From contig NC_017093.1 in NCBI RefSeq assembly GCF_000284295.1, positions 5,084,001-5,148,000 on the forward strand: DNA of 64,000 nucleotides. Direction: 5' to 3'. Within the stretch, counting starts at the first letter, position 1; each line of letters starts with the position of its first letter. The notes beneath the pieces are model-generated. The model worked only from the letters and a program-made list of their open reading frames with translations, searched no databases and was not told the DNA's origin. The position numbers and the translations under genes were made by a program. The DNA is from Actinoplanes missouriensis 431 (GTDB taxonomy: Bacteria > Actinomycetota > Actinomycetes > Mycobacteriales > Micromonosporaceae). Positions 24,483 to 31,973 of this stretch are shown one piece after another.

Positions 24483-26360
24483 CTATCGACCTCCGGGGCG
24501 CAGATGGTGCCGCTGCCGTAACTTGTCCTCCCGGTATCCGGTGTGCGCGTGCCGGGTGCTGTGCAGGGTGGCCACCTCGGCGACCGGCACGTCCCACCAG
24601 GACTCCGAGGAGGGTCCCTCGGCGAGCGGATCGGTCTCGATGTGCACGACCGTGAGGCGCTCCGCCTCACGGGCCCGTTTCAGGCCCTCGGCCAGGTCGG
24701 CCGCGGTCCGGCAGCGGATCACCGCGGCGCCCAGGCTCTCCGCGTTCGCGGCCAGGTCGACCGGCAGGCGGGCGCCGTCGTAGTCCCCGGTCGCCGGGTT
24801 CTTGTAGCGGTACGCGGTGCCGAACCGCTGCGAGCCGGTCTGCGCCGACAGCGCGCCGATCGAGGCGAACCCGTGGTTCTGCACCAGCACCACGATCAGC
24901 TTCACGCCCTCGGCGATCGCCGTGACGATCTCCTGCGCCATCATCAGGTAGGAGCCGTCGCCGACCAGCGCGTACACCTCACGGGACTCATCGGCCAGCT
25001 TGATGCCGAGCGCGCCGGCGATCTCGAAGCCCATGCACGAGTACCCGTATTCCACGTGGTACTGCTTAGGATGCCGGGCCCGCCACAGCCGCTGCAGGTC
25101 TCCGGGCATGCTGCCGGCCGCCTGCACCACCACGTCGCGTGCTCCGCACGCTTCGTTCACCACCCCGATCACCTCGGCCTGGGTGGGCAGGCCGCCCTGC
25201 CTTCCCCGGTACGCCCTCTGCACCGTCTCCTGCCAGCGGCCGACCTCGGCGGCGAAGTCGCCGGTGAAGTGCCGCCCGTGCAGCTGCGGCAGCAGCGCCG
25301 TGAGCCCGGCGCGCGCGTCGGCGACCAGCGGCAGCGCGGACAGTTTCCCGGCGTCGAACGCGGTGACGTTGAGGTTGACGAACCGCACCTGCGGATGCTG
25401 GAACGCGCTGCGCGACGCCGTGGTGAAGTCGCTGTACCGGGTGCCGACGCCGAGCACCACGTCGGCGTGCCCGGCCAGCCGGTTCGCCACCGGGCTGCCG
25501 GTCGCGCCCACCCCGCCGACCGCGTTCGGGTGGTCCCAGGGCAGCGCGCCCTTACCGGCCTGCGTGTCGGCGACCGGGATCCCGGTTTCCCGGGCGAACC
25601 GGTCCAGCGCCGCCGAGGCCTCCGAGTAGATCACCCCGCCCCCGGCGACGATCAGCGGGCGGGAGGCACCCCGGATCGCGGCGGCGGCCCGCTCCACGGC
25701 GAGGGGGTCCGGCGCCGGGCGGGACACGTGCCAGACCCGCCGGGCGAACAGCTCGTCGGGGAAGTCGTACGCCTCGGCCTGGACGTCCTGCGGCAGGCAG
25801 AGGGTGACCGCGCCGGTCTCCGCCGGGTCGGTCAGCACCCGCATCGCCGCGAGCAGCGCGGACGGCAGCTGCTCCGGGCGCCACACCCGGTCGAAGAACC
25901 TCGACAGGGGGCGGAACGCGTCGTTGACCGAGACGTCGCCGGCCCGCGGGTCCTCCAGCTCCTGCAGCACCGGCGTGGCGACGCGGGTCGCGAAGACGTC
26001 CGACGGCAGCAGCAGCACCGGGAGCCGGTTCACCGTCGCCAGGGCCGCGCCGGTCAGCATGTTCGTCGCGCCCGGGCCGATCGAGGTGGTGCAGGCCAGC
26101 GTGGCGAGCCGGTTGCTCATCCGGGCGTACCCGGCGGCCGTGTGCACCATGGCCTGCTCGTTGCGGGCCAGGATGTACGGCATCTCGGGATGGCTGTCCC
26201 GCTGCGCCTGCAGCAGCGCCTGCCCGATCCCGGCGACGTTGCCGTGCCCGAAGATGCCGAGAACGCCGGCCACCGCGCGCCGCTCGGCGCCGTCGCGCTC
26301 GGTCCACTGGTTCGACAGGAAACGGACGACCGCCTGCGCGACGGTGAGCCGGTGTCTCAC
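24483..26360 (-). CDS. iolD: 3D-(3,5/4)-trihydroxycyclohexane-1,2-dione acylhydrolase
   Basis: A 625-residue thiamine-diphosphate enzyme that opens the cyclohexanedione ring in inositol catabolism. The N-terminal pyrimidine-binding region includes GIFGHGNVAGIGQALLQ and MVHTAAGYARM; the central domain has LIVAGGGVIYSEA; the C-terminal ThDP/Mg motif is LVGDGSYLMMAQEIVTAI, followed by QNHGFASIGALS. The pattern GHGNVAG near the N-terminus is specific for IolD within the acetolactate-synthase-like superfamily. A GTG start overlaps the iolB stop by 4 bases. Confidence 0.92.
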   Translation of the reverse strand: MRHRLTVAQAVVRFLSNQWTERDGAERRAVAGVLGIFGHGNVAGIGQALLQAQRDSHPEMPYILARNEQAMVHTAAGYARMSNRLATLACTTSIGPGATNMLTGAALATVNRLPVLLLPSDVFATRVATPVLQELEDPRAGDVSVNDAFRPLSRFFDRVWRPEQLPSALLAAMRVLTDPAETGAVTLCLPQDVQAEAYDFPDELFARRVWHVSRPAPDPLAVERAAAAIRGASRPLIVAGGGVIYSEASAALDRFARETGIPVADTQAGKGALPWDHPNAVGGVGATGSPVANRLAGHADVVLGVGTRYSDFTTASRSAFQHPQVRFVNLNVTAFDAGKLSALPLVADARAGLTALLPQLHGRHFTGDFAAEVGRWQETVQRAYRGRQGGLPTQAEVIGVVNEACGARDVVVQAAGSMPGDLQRLWRARHPKQYHVEYGYSCMGFEIAGALGIKLADESREVYALVGDGSYLMMAQEIVTAIAEGVKLIVVLVQNHGFASIGALSAQTGSQRFGTAYRYKNPATGDYDGARLPVDLAANAESLGAAVIRCRTAADLAEGLKRAREAERLTVVHIETDPLAEGPSSESWWDVPVAEVATLHSTRHAHTGYREDKLRQRHHLRPGGR

Positions 26361-27292
26361 AGGCGCCTCCGCTCCCGTACCGAGGTGAGTGGCAGCCGGG
26401 GGTCGATCTCCTGCCCGGCCCAGCGGCCGCGGACCCAGCCGTGCGCCGGGTCGTCACGGACCTCCCAGCGCCGCTCGCCGGGACCGGCCATCACGTTGAG
26501 GTAGTACAGGTCGTAGCCGGGCACCGCCATCGACGGGCCGTGCCAGCCGTACGGCACCAGGATCACATCGCCGGTGCGGACCTCGGTGCAGACGTCGATC
26601 GGGCGGTCCGGGTGGCCGTAGACGCGCTGGTACCCGCTGCCCGGCCCGCCGCCCGGGCTGGAGGTGACCTCGAAGTAGTAGATCTCCTCCAGGCAGGACT
26701 CCCCCGGCCCCTCCTCGTCGTGCTTGTGCGGCGGGTACGACGACCAGTTCCCGCCCGGCGTGAGCACCTCGCAGGCGATCAGCCGGTCGGTCTCGAACGC
26801 CTCCGGGGTGCAGAAGTTGTTCACCTGACGGCTGGCCTGCCCGGCGCCGCGCAACTCGACGGGCACGTCCTCGGCCGGTCCGTAGCGGAACGGCAGTTTC
26901 CGGCCGGCCCGCGCGGCGGGCAGCGCGAACCGGCCGCCGTTCGGCGCGCGCAGGGTGACCACGCTGTCCCGTGGCAGATAGGCGAAGTCGGTCACCCGGG
27001 AGAAGACGCTGCGGCGGCCGGTCAGCGTGAGGCGCTCGTCGTCGCAGGCCACGTCGCAGCCACCGGTCAGGGGCAGCACCAGCATCTCGTCGTTGCCGGT
27101 CACGAACCGGACCCGGCCACCGACCGGGAGGGCCACCACGCGCAGGCCGCTGTAGTGCCAGCCGGCGTTCTCCGGGCTGACCATCACGTCGTACGGGCGC
27201 TCGGCGGAGCTGCCCCGCCGTACCAGCGGGTTGACGCGCGGGGTGTTCATCACCGGCTGGTCGCGGGTGGGCCAGCCGGTGTGCTCAGGCAT
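26357..27292 (-). CDS. iolB: 5-deoxy-glucuronate isomerase
   Basis: Up to 311 residues. It is a cupin-type isomerase that converts 5-deoxy-D-glucuronate to 5-dehydro-2-deoxy-D-gluconate. Metal-ligand region: NWSSYPPHKHDEEGPGESCL and EEIYYFEV, followed by DVILVPYGWHGPSMA. Two ATG starts are possible, 27292 and 27250 (MNTPRVNPLVRRG); neither has a strong ribosome site. The first overlaps the stop of the upstream repeat-bearing ORF, which would allow coupling. First structural gene of the operon. Confidence 0.9.
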   Translation of the reverse strand: MPEHTGWPTRDQPVMNTPRVNPLVRRGSSAERPYDVMVSPENAGWHYSGLRVVALPVGGRVRFVTGNDEMLVLPLTGGCDVACDDERLTLTGRRSVFSRVTDFAYLPRDSVVTLRAPNGGRFALPAARAGRKLPFRYGPAEDVPVELRGAGQASRQVNNFCTPEAFETDRLIACEVLTPGGNWSSYPPHKHDEEGPGESCLEEIYYFEVTSSPGGGPGSGYQRVYGHPDRPIDVCTEVRTGDVILVPYGWHGPSMAVPGYDLYYLNVMAGPGERRWEVRDDPAHGWVRGRWAGQEIDPRLPLTSVRERRRL

Positions 27293-27554
27293 GGCGTGCT
27301 CTCTGCCGCCGGGCGGCCCGTCCGTGGTGCCGCGGGGTGGCCCGTCCGTGGTGCCGCGGGGCGGCCCGTCCGTGGTGCCGCGGGGCGGCCCGCCCGTGGT
27401 GCCGCGGGGCGGCCCGCCCGTGGTGCCGCGGGGCGGCGGTGGCCTCCGGCAACGCTGACGGAGTCACCGCCGCCCCGAGGGTCTCTCCGGGGGGCGGCTT
27501 CACGGCGGCCCGGTTGACCCGGCTTTCGCCCTGTCGAACCTCGTCTGCGGGCAT
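27285..27554 (-). CDS. candidate 89-residue leader ORF with PRHHGRAA repeats
   Basis: An ORF between the iol promoter region and iolB. Its ATG at 27554 has an excellent ribosome site (GGAAGGA, 7 bases upstream) and its TGA overlaps the iolB ATG, both of which favour real translation. It starts MPADEVRQGESRVNRAAVK and continues to five copies of an 8-residue repeat, A-P-R-H-H-G-R-A, encoded by 24-bp DNA repeats. There is no similarity I recognise. Against it: the repeat reads open in several frames and the composition is extreme. It could be a regulatory leader or a His/Arg-rich small protein. Confidence 0.4.
   Translation of the reverse strand: MPADEVRQGESRVNRAAVKPPPGETLGAAVTPSALPEATAAPRHHGRAAPRHHGRAAPRHHGRAAPRHHGRATPRHHGRAARRQRARHA
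27305..27442. repeat. 24-bp tandem repeat in the iol leader
   Basis: Four full units start at 27327, 27351, 27375 and 27399 (GTGCCGCGGGGYGGCCC followed by GYCCGTG), with partial units on both sides. The unit length is a multiple of three, so the reading frame of the overlapping ORF is kept. Units differ only at one or two T/C positions, which suggests recent expansion. Confidence 0.85.
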
Positions 27555-27634
27555 ACGCGGGTCCTTCCGGCCGGCCGTGGGCGTTGTTCACCCAGCGGTA
27601 GCCGATCAGCAACGCTGGGTTGGACCTGGTGTCG

Positions 27635-27663
27635 ATGTAATTACTCCAGGCTCCCCGCGTCAA
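27635..27663 (-). promoter_or_regulatory. iolB: candidate iol operon promoter with overlapping palindrome
   Basis: On the minus strand, TTGACG (27663-27658) is followed after 17 bases by TTACAT (27640-27635). The palindrome GTAATTAC at 27637-27644 overlaps the -10, a position suited to a repressor. The window has no adjacent IolR-type gene. The -10 is imperfect, so the exact hexamer is uncertain. Confidence 0.45.
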
Positions 27664-27682
27664 TACCCGTGCCGACACCAAA

Positions 27683-27716
27683 AGCCGGGGTACGGGCCAT
27701 GGCCCGTACCCCGGCT
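27683..27716 (-). terminator. rho-independent terminator after the GNAT/APC operon
   Basis: A 34-base perfect palindrome (half-site AGCCGGGGTACGGGCCA) followed on the minus strand by TTTTGG. It starts 17 bases after the GNAT stop and isolates that operon from the iol promoter. Confidence 0.85.
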
Positions 27717-27733
27717 GGTGGGTTGTGCGTCGC

Positions 27734-28336
27734 TCAGGAAGCCGGACGCCACATGCGGTAGAACGCCGTCCCGTCCGGCAGGTAGATCTCGCACGGGTCC
27801 ATCGGCTGGTAACCGTACCGGCGGTAGAGGCGCACGTTGTTCTCGTTCGTGGCCTCCAGGTACGCCGGCACGCCCTTGGCGTCCAGGTCGTCGTGGACGC
27901 GCTGCATCAGCGCGCCACCGAGACCCCGGCCCTGCTCCGACGGGCGGACACCGAGGAAGGCCAGGTGCCAGTGCGCGTCGGTCGGGTGGTTCTTCTCGAA
28001 AAGCTCGCCCAGGGCGCCGAAGCGCTCGAAGTGCTCACCGGCGATCGCCTCGAGACGCTCCATGTAGGCCTCGGCCTCGGGCAGGTCGGTCTCCCGGTCG
28101 AACCAGACCGCGGCGGCCGCGTAGCCGCCGTCCGGGTGGTCGATGACCTCGATCCGGCCCTGCCGGAAGGCGGTCTCCGACTCCAGGGTGAAGAAGCCGG
28201 CCATCACGTTCTCACGCTCGGCCGCAACCGGGACCAGGTAGTGGTTCGCGGCCAGGTCGTCGAAGGCGTTGGAGATCATCGCGCCGACGGCCGGGATCTC
28301 GTCCTGGCGGATGGCGCGGATCACGAGGTCGCTCAT
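27734..28336 (-). CDS. GNAT family N-acetyltransferase
   Basis: A 200-residue acetyltransferase. The acetyl-CoA loop is visible as FLGVRPSEQGRGLGGALM (residues about 129-146), followed by the C-terminal YLEATNENNVRLYRRYGYQ typical of GNAT enzymes. Acceptor unknown. Its ATG overlaps the stop of the APC permease gene (ATGA), so the pair is translationally coupled; the acetyltransferase may modify the transported amine or amino acid. A strong terminator follows. Confidence 0.87.
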   Translation of the reverse strand: MSDLVIRAIRQDEIPAVGAMISNAFDDLAANHYLVPVAAERENVMAGFFTLESETAFRQGRIEVIDHPDGGYAAAAVWFDRETDLPEAEAYMERLEAIAGEHFERFGALGELFEKNHPTDAHWHLAFLGVRPSEQGRGLGGALMQRVHDDLDAKGVPAYLEATNENNVRLYRRYGYQPMDPCEIYLPDGTAFYRMWRPAS

Positions 28337-29841
28337 CGGGGGTACTCCGTCTCGTTCAGCGCGGCCGAGAAGCCACCGGTGGTCGTGGCGCTGCGGGCGC
28401 CGAGGCCGATGCCGGAATAGATCTGCGGGCGGGCCGAGCGCAGGTAGAGCGCCCAGAGCATGCCGCCGGCCAGCAGCACCGCGAAGGAGAGCGGCACCAC
28501 GATCGCCGGGGTGCTGCCCGGCTCCACACCGAGCAGACCGGCGATGTTGGAGACCGCCAGGTACGACATGACCAGCAGCAGCACCGAGCTCACCACCGGC
28601 GCGATGACCCGGTGCAGCAGGTCCTCGCCCTCGGGCTTGCGGGCGAAGTAGCCGATCACCGCGAACGAGGTGAACGTGACGAGCAGCAGCACGCCGAGGC
28701 CGCCGCTGGTGCCGCCCCAGAAGAAGAGCTGGACCAGCGGGTCCCAGCCGAAGACCGCGTAGGCAACGATGACGATGAGGCCGACCGCGGACTGCGCGAG
28801 CGAGCCGTTCTTCGGGGCGCCGGTGCCCGGCACGGTACGGCCGAACGCGCGCGGCAGCACGCCCTCGCGGCCGAGCGAGAACATGTACCGGGCGATGATG
28901 TTGTGGAACGAGATCATCGCGGCGATCAGCGAGGTCAGGAACAGGATGTGCCCGAGGTGCAGGGCGGTGTCGCCGAGCTGCACGGCGGCCAGGTTGAAGA
29001 AGAGCTCGGGGCCCTCGGCTGCGGCGCGGTCCACCACGCTGTCACCGGCGGCGGAGATCATCGCCCAGCAGGCGAACGCGTAGACGACGGCGATCAGGGC
29101 GATCGCGATGTAGGTGGCGCGGGGCACCGTGCGGCGCGGGTCGCGGGACTCCTCGCTGAAGACCACCGACTGCTCGAAGCCGACGAAGCCGGTGACCGCC
29201 ATGACCAGCAGCGCGCCGGAGCCGGCGCCGACCAGCGCGCCCGGGTCGAGAGCGCTGGTGGAGGGCTCGAAGCCGTCCGACAGCATCTCGGCGATCGCGA
29301 AGATCAGGGTGAGGCCGATCTCAGCGACCAGGAGGGTGGCCAGCACCTTGCCGTTGACGGCGACGTCACGCACGCCGAGGATCGCGACGAGCGCCCAGGC
29401 GATCAGCGAGAGGACCCACCACTGGACGTCGATGCCGAACCAGTCCAGGAAGAGCGGCTGCGCGATCGCGCCGAAACCGCCGTACGAGGCGACCTGGAAC
29501 ATGTTGTACGACAGCAGCGCGACCCACGACGCGCCGACGCCGGCCGGCTTGCCGAGACCGTGCGACACGTAGGCGTAGAACGCGCCGGCGTTGGCGATGC
29601 GCCGGGCCATCGCCACGTAACCGACCGAGAAGAGCGCCAGGACCAGGGCGACCGCGATGAAGGCGATCGGGAAACCGGTCAGGCCGGTCACCAGGATGCC
29701 GGTCGGCACCACGCCGGCGACCACGGTCAGCGGCGCGGCCGCCGACATCATGAAGAAGACGATCGCGGCGACGCCGAGGCGGTCGCGGGCCAATGCGTCG
29801 GAGAGCTGACTTCCGGGGGGTTGGGTTGCGGTCGAGGACAC
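28333..29841 (-). CDS. APC-family amino acid/amine permease
   Basis: A 502-residue integral membrane protein with about 12 hydrophobic segments. The N-terminal DRLGVAAIVFFMMSAAAPLT and VVAGVVPTGILVTGLTGFPI segments and GFVGFEQSVVFSEESRDPRR (with the EE-ARDP-like loop near residue 225) are signatures of amino acid-polyamine-organocation transporters. Substrate not determinable; partner GNAT suggests an amine. Strong coupling to the GNAT gene. Confidence 0.88.
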   Translation of the reverse strand: MSSTATQPPGSQLSDALARDRLGVAAIVFFMMSAAAPLTVVAGVVPTGILVTGLTGFPIAFIAVALVLALFSVGYVAMARRIANAGAFYAYVSHGLGKPAGVGASWVALLSYNMFQVASYGGFGAIAQPLFLDWFGIDVQWWVLSLIAWALVAILGVRDVAVNGKVLATLLVAEIGLTLIFAIAEMLSDGFEPSTSALDPGALVGAGSGALLVMAVTGFVGFEQSVVFSEESRDPRRTVPRATYIAIALIAVVYAFACWAMISAAGDSVVDRAAAEGPELFFNLAAVQLGDTALHLGHILFLTSLIAAMISFHNIIARYMFSLGREGVLPRAFGRTVPGTGAPKNGSLAQSAVGLIVIVAYAVFGWDPLVQLFFWGGTSGGLGVLLLVTFTSFAVIGYFARKPEGEDLLHRVIAPVVSSVLLLVMSYLAVSNIAGLLGVEPGSTPAIVVPLSFAVLLAGGMLWALYLRSARPQIYSGIGLGARSATTTGGFSAALNETEYPR

Positions 29842-29912
29842 GCGGGACTCCAGGGTTTGTTTTACGGGGGTGGGTGTATTCGCTATGTGGGGGTGTGACG
29901 CCGGTGGTGCTC

Positions 29913-29980
29913 CGTCAGGCCTTCTTCAGGCCCTCGTCAGGCTTTCTTCAGGCCGTTCGTCAGGCTTCCTTCAGGCTTGG
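29913..29980. repeat. three 22-23-bp tandem repeats upstream of the APC gene
   Basis: Units at 29913, 29935 and 29958 share CGTCAGGC-YTTCTTCAGGC. They lie between the GPP34 stop and the APC start (both minus). The units directly abut, so this is not a CRISPR. A related TTTGTCAGGCT ends at the GPP34 stop. Confidence 0.75.
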
Positions 29981-29999
29981 TCACGTTTGTTGAGCTTTG

Positions 30000-30650
30000 T
30001 CAGGCTCGGCGGGCCATGACCGCGTCGCCGACCGCCGCTTCCGCCTGCGCGACGAGCTGCTGCAGCATGGCGGGGAAGTGCCGGCGGAACTGGTCGAACA
30101 GCCGGGCCCGGTCGCGGGCGTTCAGGGTCGCGAGTACGTGCTGGTCCAGACCGGTGGCCAGGATCAGACCGGCGAGGAGCAGGTCGGCCACGTCGAGCGC
30201 CTCGTCGCGGGAGACCTTGGTGCGCAGCCGGGTGGCGGGCCAGCCGGCCGTCATCGAGTCAGCCGGCACGAAGGAGACCTTCGTGCTGAGCAGACCGCGC
30301 TTCTCCACCCGTTTGATCAGTCCGATCCGGGCGAGACGGCGCTCGACCAGGTCGGTGGCAATCCCGGTGGAGAGGTAGGCGAGCCAGTTGCGCACGCCGT
30401 GCTGACCTGCTTCCCGGCGTAGCTGCTCCAGCACGGCGGTGGTCGCGGCGTCGCCGGTCGGCCGTTCGTCGATGACCACGAGCTCGGTCTCGATCAGGTC
30501 GACGCGCCGCCACAACATCAGTTCACCGAGCAGAGCCGCGCCGAGTCCGAGGCCGAGCGTGGCCGGGGACAGCAGGGACTTGCCACGAATGGTGTCGTGA
30601 GCTGTGAGGTACAAGTCATCCGCGGGCGGTAGCTGCGGCGGGGACGCCAC
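30000..30650 (-). CDS. GPP34/GOLPH3-like protein
   Basis: 216 residues with a GTG start 7 bases after AGGAGA. The opening PPADDLYLTAHDTIRGKSLL and SPATLGLGLGAALLGELML is the hallmark of the GPP34 family, whose eukaryotic member GOLPH3 binds phosphatidylinositol-4-phosphate on Golgi membranes. The hydrophobic hairpin and the Arg-rich LVERRLARIGLIKRVEKRG follow the family pattern. Actinomycetes hold many paralogues of unknown role, possibly in membrane or lipid organisation. Confidence 0.87.
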   Translation of the reverse strand: MASPPQLPPADDLYLTAHDTIRGKSLLSPATLGLGLGAALLGELMLWRRVDLIETELVVIDERPTGDAATTAVLEQLRREAGQHGVRNWLAYLSTGIATDLVERRLARIGLIKRVEKRGLLSTKVSFVPADSMTAGWPATRLRTKVSRDEALDVADLLLAGLILATGLDQHVLATLNARDRARLFDQFRRHFPAMLQQLVAQAEAAVGDAVMARRA

Positions 30651-31216
30651 TGCTGGTTCTCCTCTCGACGCCTTGGGAAATGCCCGCGCTGTTCACCTTG
30701 AGTAATGTGGTGACGAATCACGAAGCAATTACTGTGCGCTCCCCCCGGCGCGACCGGAGGTAGCCTGCCAGCTCTCGCCGTCCGGCGCAACGTCCAGATG
30801 AGACAAATGTCGGGTCCATAGTAGGCGTTGTTGATCACAGTGTTGGACAGGGACTTTGAGCGTCGATCAATAAAACGTGACGATCGCTCGCGGTTGGTCG
30901 ATATTTATTTCAATCGAAATGCGTGCCGCGCGCGCACCCGCCACCCACGAGTTCTGCGCAGCGTGATCATGAACCTGGGGAAACTACGTACAGTTACCGC
31001 CTTTGTGGACAGTTGCCGCGTCAATCACTCGGTGGCGGCGTCGCGGGCGGATAGTTGAAGCTTCCAGGAGATCGCCCTCCGGACGCCCCGCCGGCGCTCC
31101 CGCCACGGCGCGCCACCGCGGCCCGACGGTCCCGCCGCCGATCAGCCCCACGCCCGACCCGCCCGCGGGTGCGGGAAGAGCCACGGGCTCCGCCGGGCCG
31201 GCCACACCCGCGAGGC

Positions 31217-31406
31217 GAGCCGTAGCCCACGCATGATCCGATGGCCGACGCCCCCGGCCGGCAACGGCTAGCCCGGGCGACGCGGGCCCGAGCCGTAGCC
31301 CCGACAGCGAATCATGGCCGCATGACCTGCGCGCCCTACGGCTCGCACCAGCCAGCCGTAGCTCAAACATCCGAACGCGCCGCCAAACCTGCGTGGGCTA
31401 CGGCTC
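31217..31406. repeat. 190-bp element bounded by a 17-bp inverted repeat and studded with GAGCCGTAG motifs
   Basis: The ends GAGCCGTAGCCCACGCA (31217-31233) and TGCGTGGGCTACGGCTC (31390-31406) are perfect inverted repeats. Inside are further copies of the core at 31290 (direct), 31336 (inverted) and 31354 (direct). It has no ORF of its own. It resembles a miniature inverted-repeat element. Confidence 0.65.
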
Positions 31407-31573
31407 GGACCGGGCGATGCCGCCGCGAGTGGCGCCCTGCTGTCCCAGGTCGCGTCGTGCCTTCTCGCGCGGAGCTGGCTCGAGAGCATGCCGCTGTCCC
31501 CTGGTTCGCGAATCTTGGAAATGCCGATGCCGGCTGGCGCTCAGCGCGGACAAACCGGGCACGCAACAGCACT

Positions 31574-31617
31574 AGCACTGGCAACCAGCCGGGCGACACG
31601 AGCTGGTTGCCAGTGCT
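31574..31617. repeat. palindromic repeat copy 3 (16-12-16), perfect stem
   Basis: Arms AGCACTGGCAACCAGC and GCTGGTTGCCAGTGCT pair perfectly across a 12-base loop. The layout equals copies 1 and 2 near the insertion sequence. Confidence 0.85.
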
Positions 31618-31636
31618 GTCAGCCGCGTGTCCGGGC

Positions 31637-31675
31637 AGCGCTGAGCACCAGCCGGACCAGCTGGTCCACAGTGTC
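31637..31675. repeat. degenerate palindromic repeat copy 4
   Basis: Arms AGCGCTGAGCACCAGC and GCTGGTCCACAGTGTC with a 7-base loop, 20 bases after copy 3. The inner arm halves pair well; the outer halves are diverged. Confidence 0.55.
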
Positions 31676-31942
31676 GGCCCGGCGGGATTGATCACGCGAA
31701 GGGGCGCTGCGGCGGGAGGCGCCGCCAGGGCGGGAGGTATAGGCGCGGGGCGCCGTCAGAGCACGGGACGCCGTCGGAGCGGGAGGGCCAGGGTGGCGCC
31801 GCCGAGGGCGGGCGGAAGGGCGAGGGCGGGACCGCGGGGTGGGTGATGGGGCAGCGTCGCGAGAGGGGCCGGACGGCCCCGCGATGGTCCTGGGTCGCGG
31901 GGAGTGCCACGGGAGTGCTGTCGGCCGTACCGGAAAAGGAAT

Positions 31943-31967
31943 GGGCCCCGGTGGGTGACCGGGGCCC
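31943..31967 (-). terminator. rho-independent terminator of terC
   Basis: Arms GGGCCCCGGT and ACCGGGGCCC with a 5-base loop, followed on the minus strand by ATTCCTTTTCC. It starts 7 bases after the TerC stop. Confidence 0.75.
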
Positions 31968-31973
31968 TGAGGC

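Larger units (their letters stand above)
30651..31942. other. 1.3-kb gene-free region, AT-rich at its left end
   Basis: No ORF with a ribosome site and actinomycete-like codon use is seen. The first part (about 30700-31000) is AT-richer than the rest of the window (for example GATATTTATTTCAATCGAAA near 30900). From 31200 onward it carries short inverted repeats and two palindromic repeat copies, listed separately. It may be a decayed element or a long regulatory gap. Confidence 0.6.

Noticed and set aside
28612..29898. 428-codon plus-strand open frame opposite the APC permease
   Set aside because: Antisense shadow made of Glu/Arg/Asp/Gln runs (for example GDRDEGDRETGQAGHQDAG); the permease on the other strand has clear membrane topology.
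29913..29980. Possible CRISPR array
   Set aside because: Units abut without spacers and differ in sequence; no cas genes anywhere in the window.
31241..31846. 201-codon plus-strand open frame in the gap before terC
   Set aside because: No ribosome site, no domain, and it spans the inverted-repeat element and two palindromes; the frame is open by base composition only.
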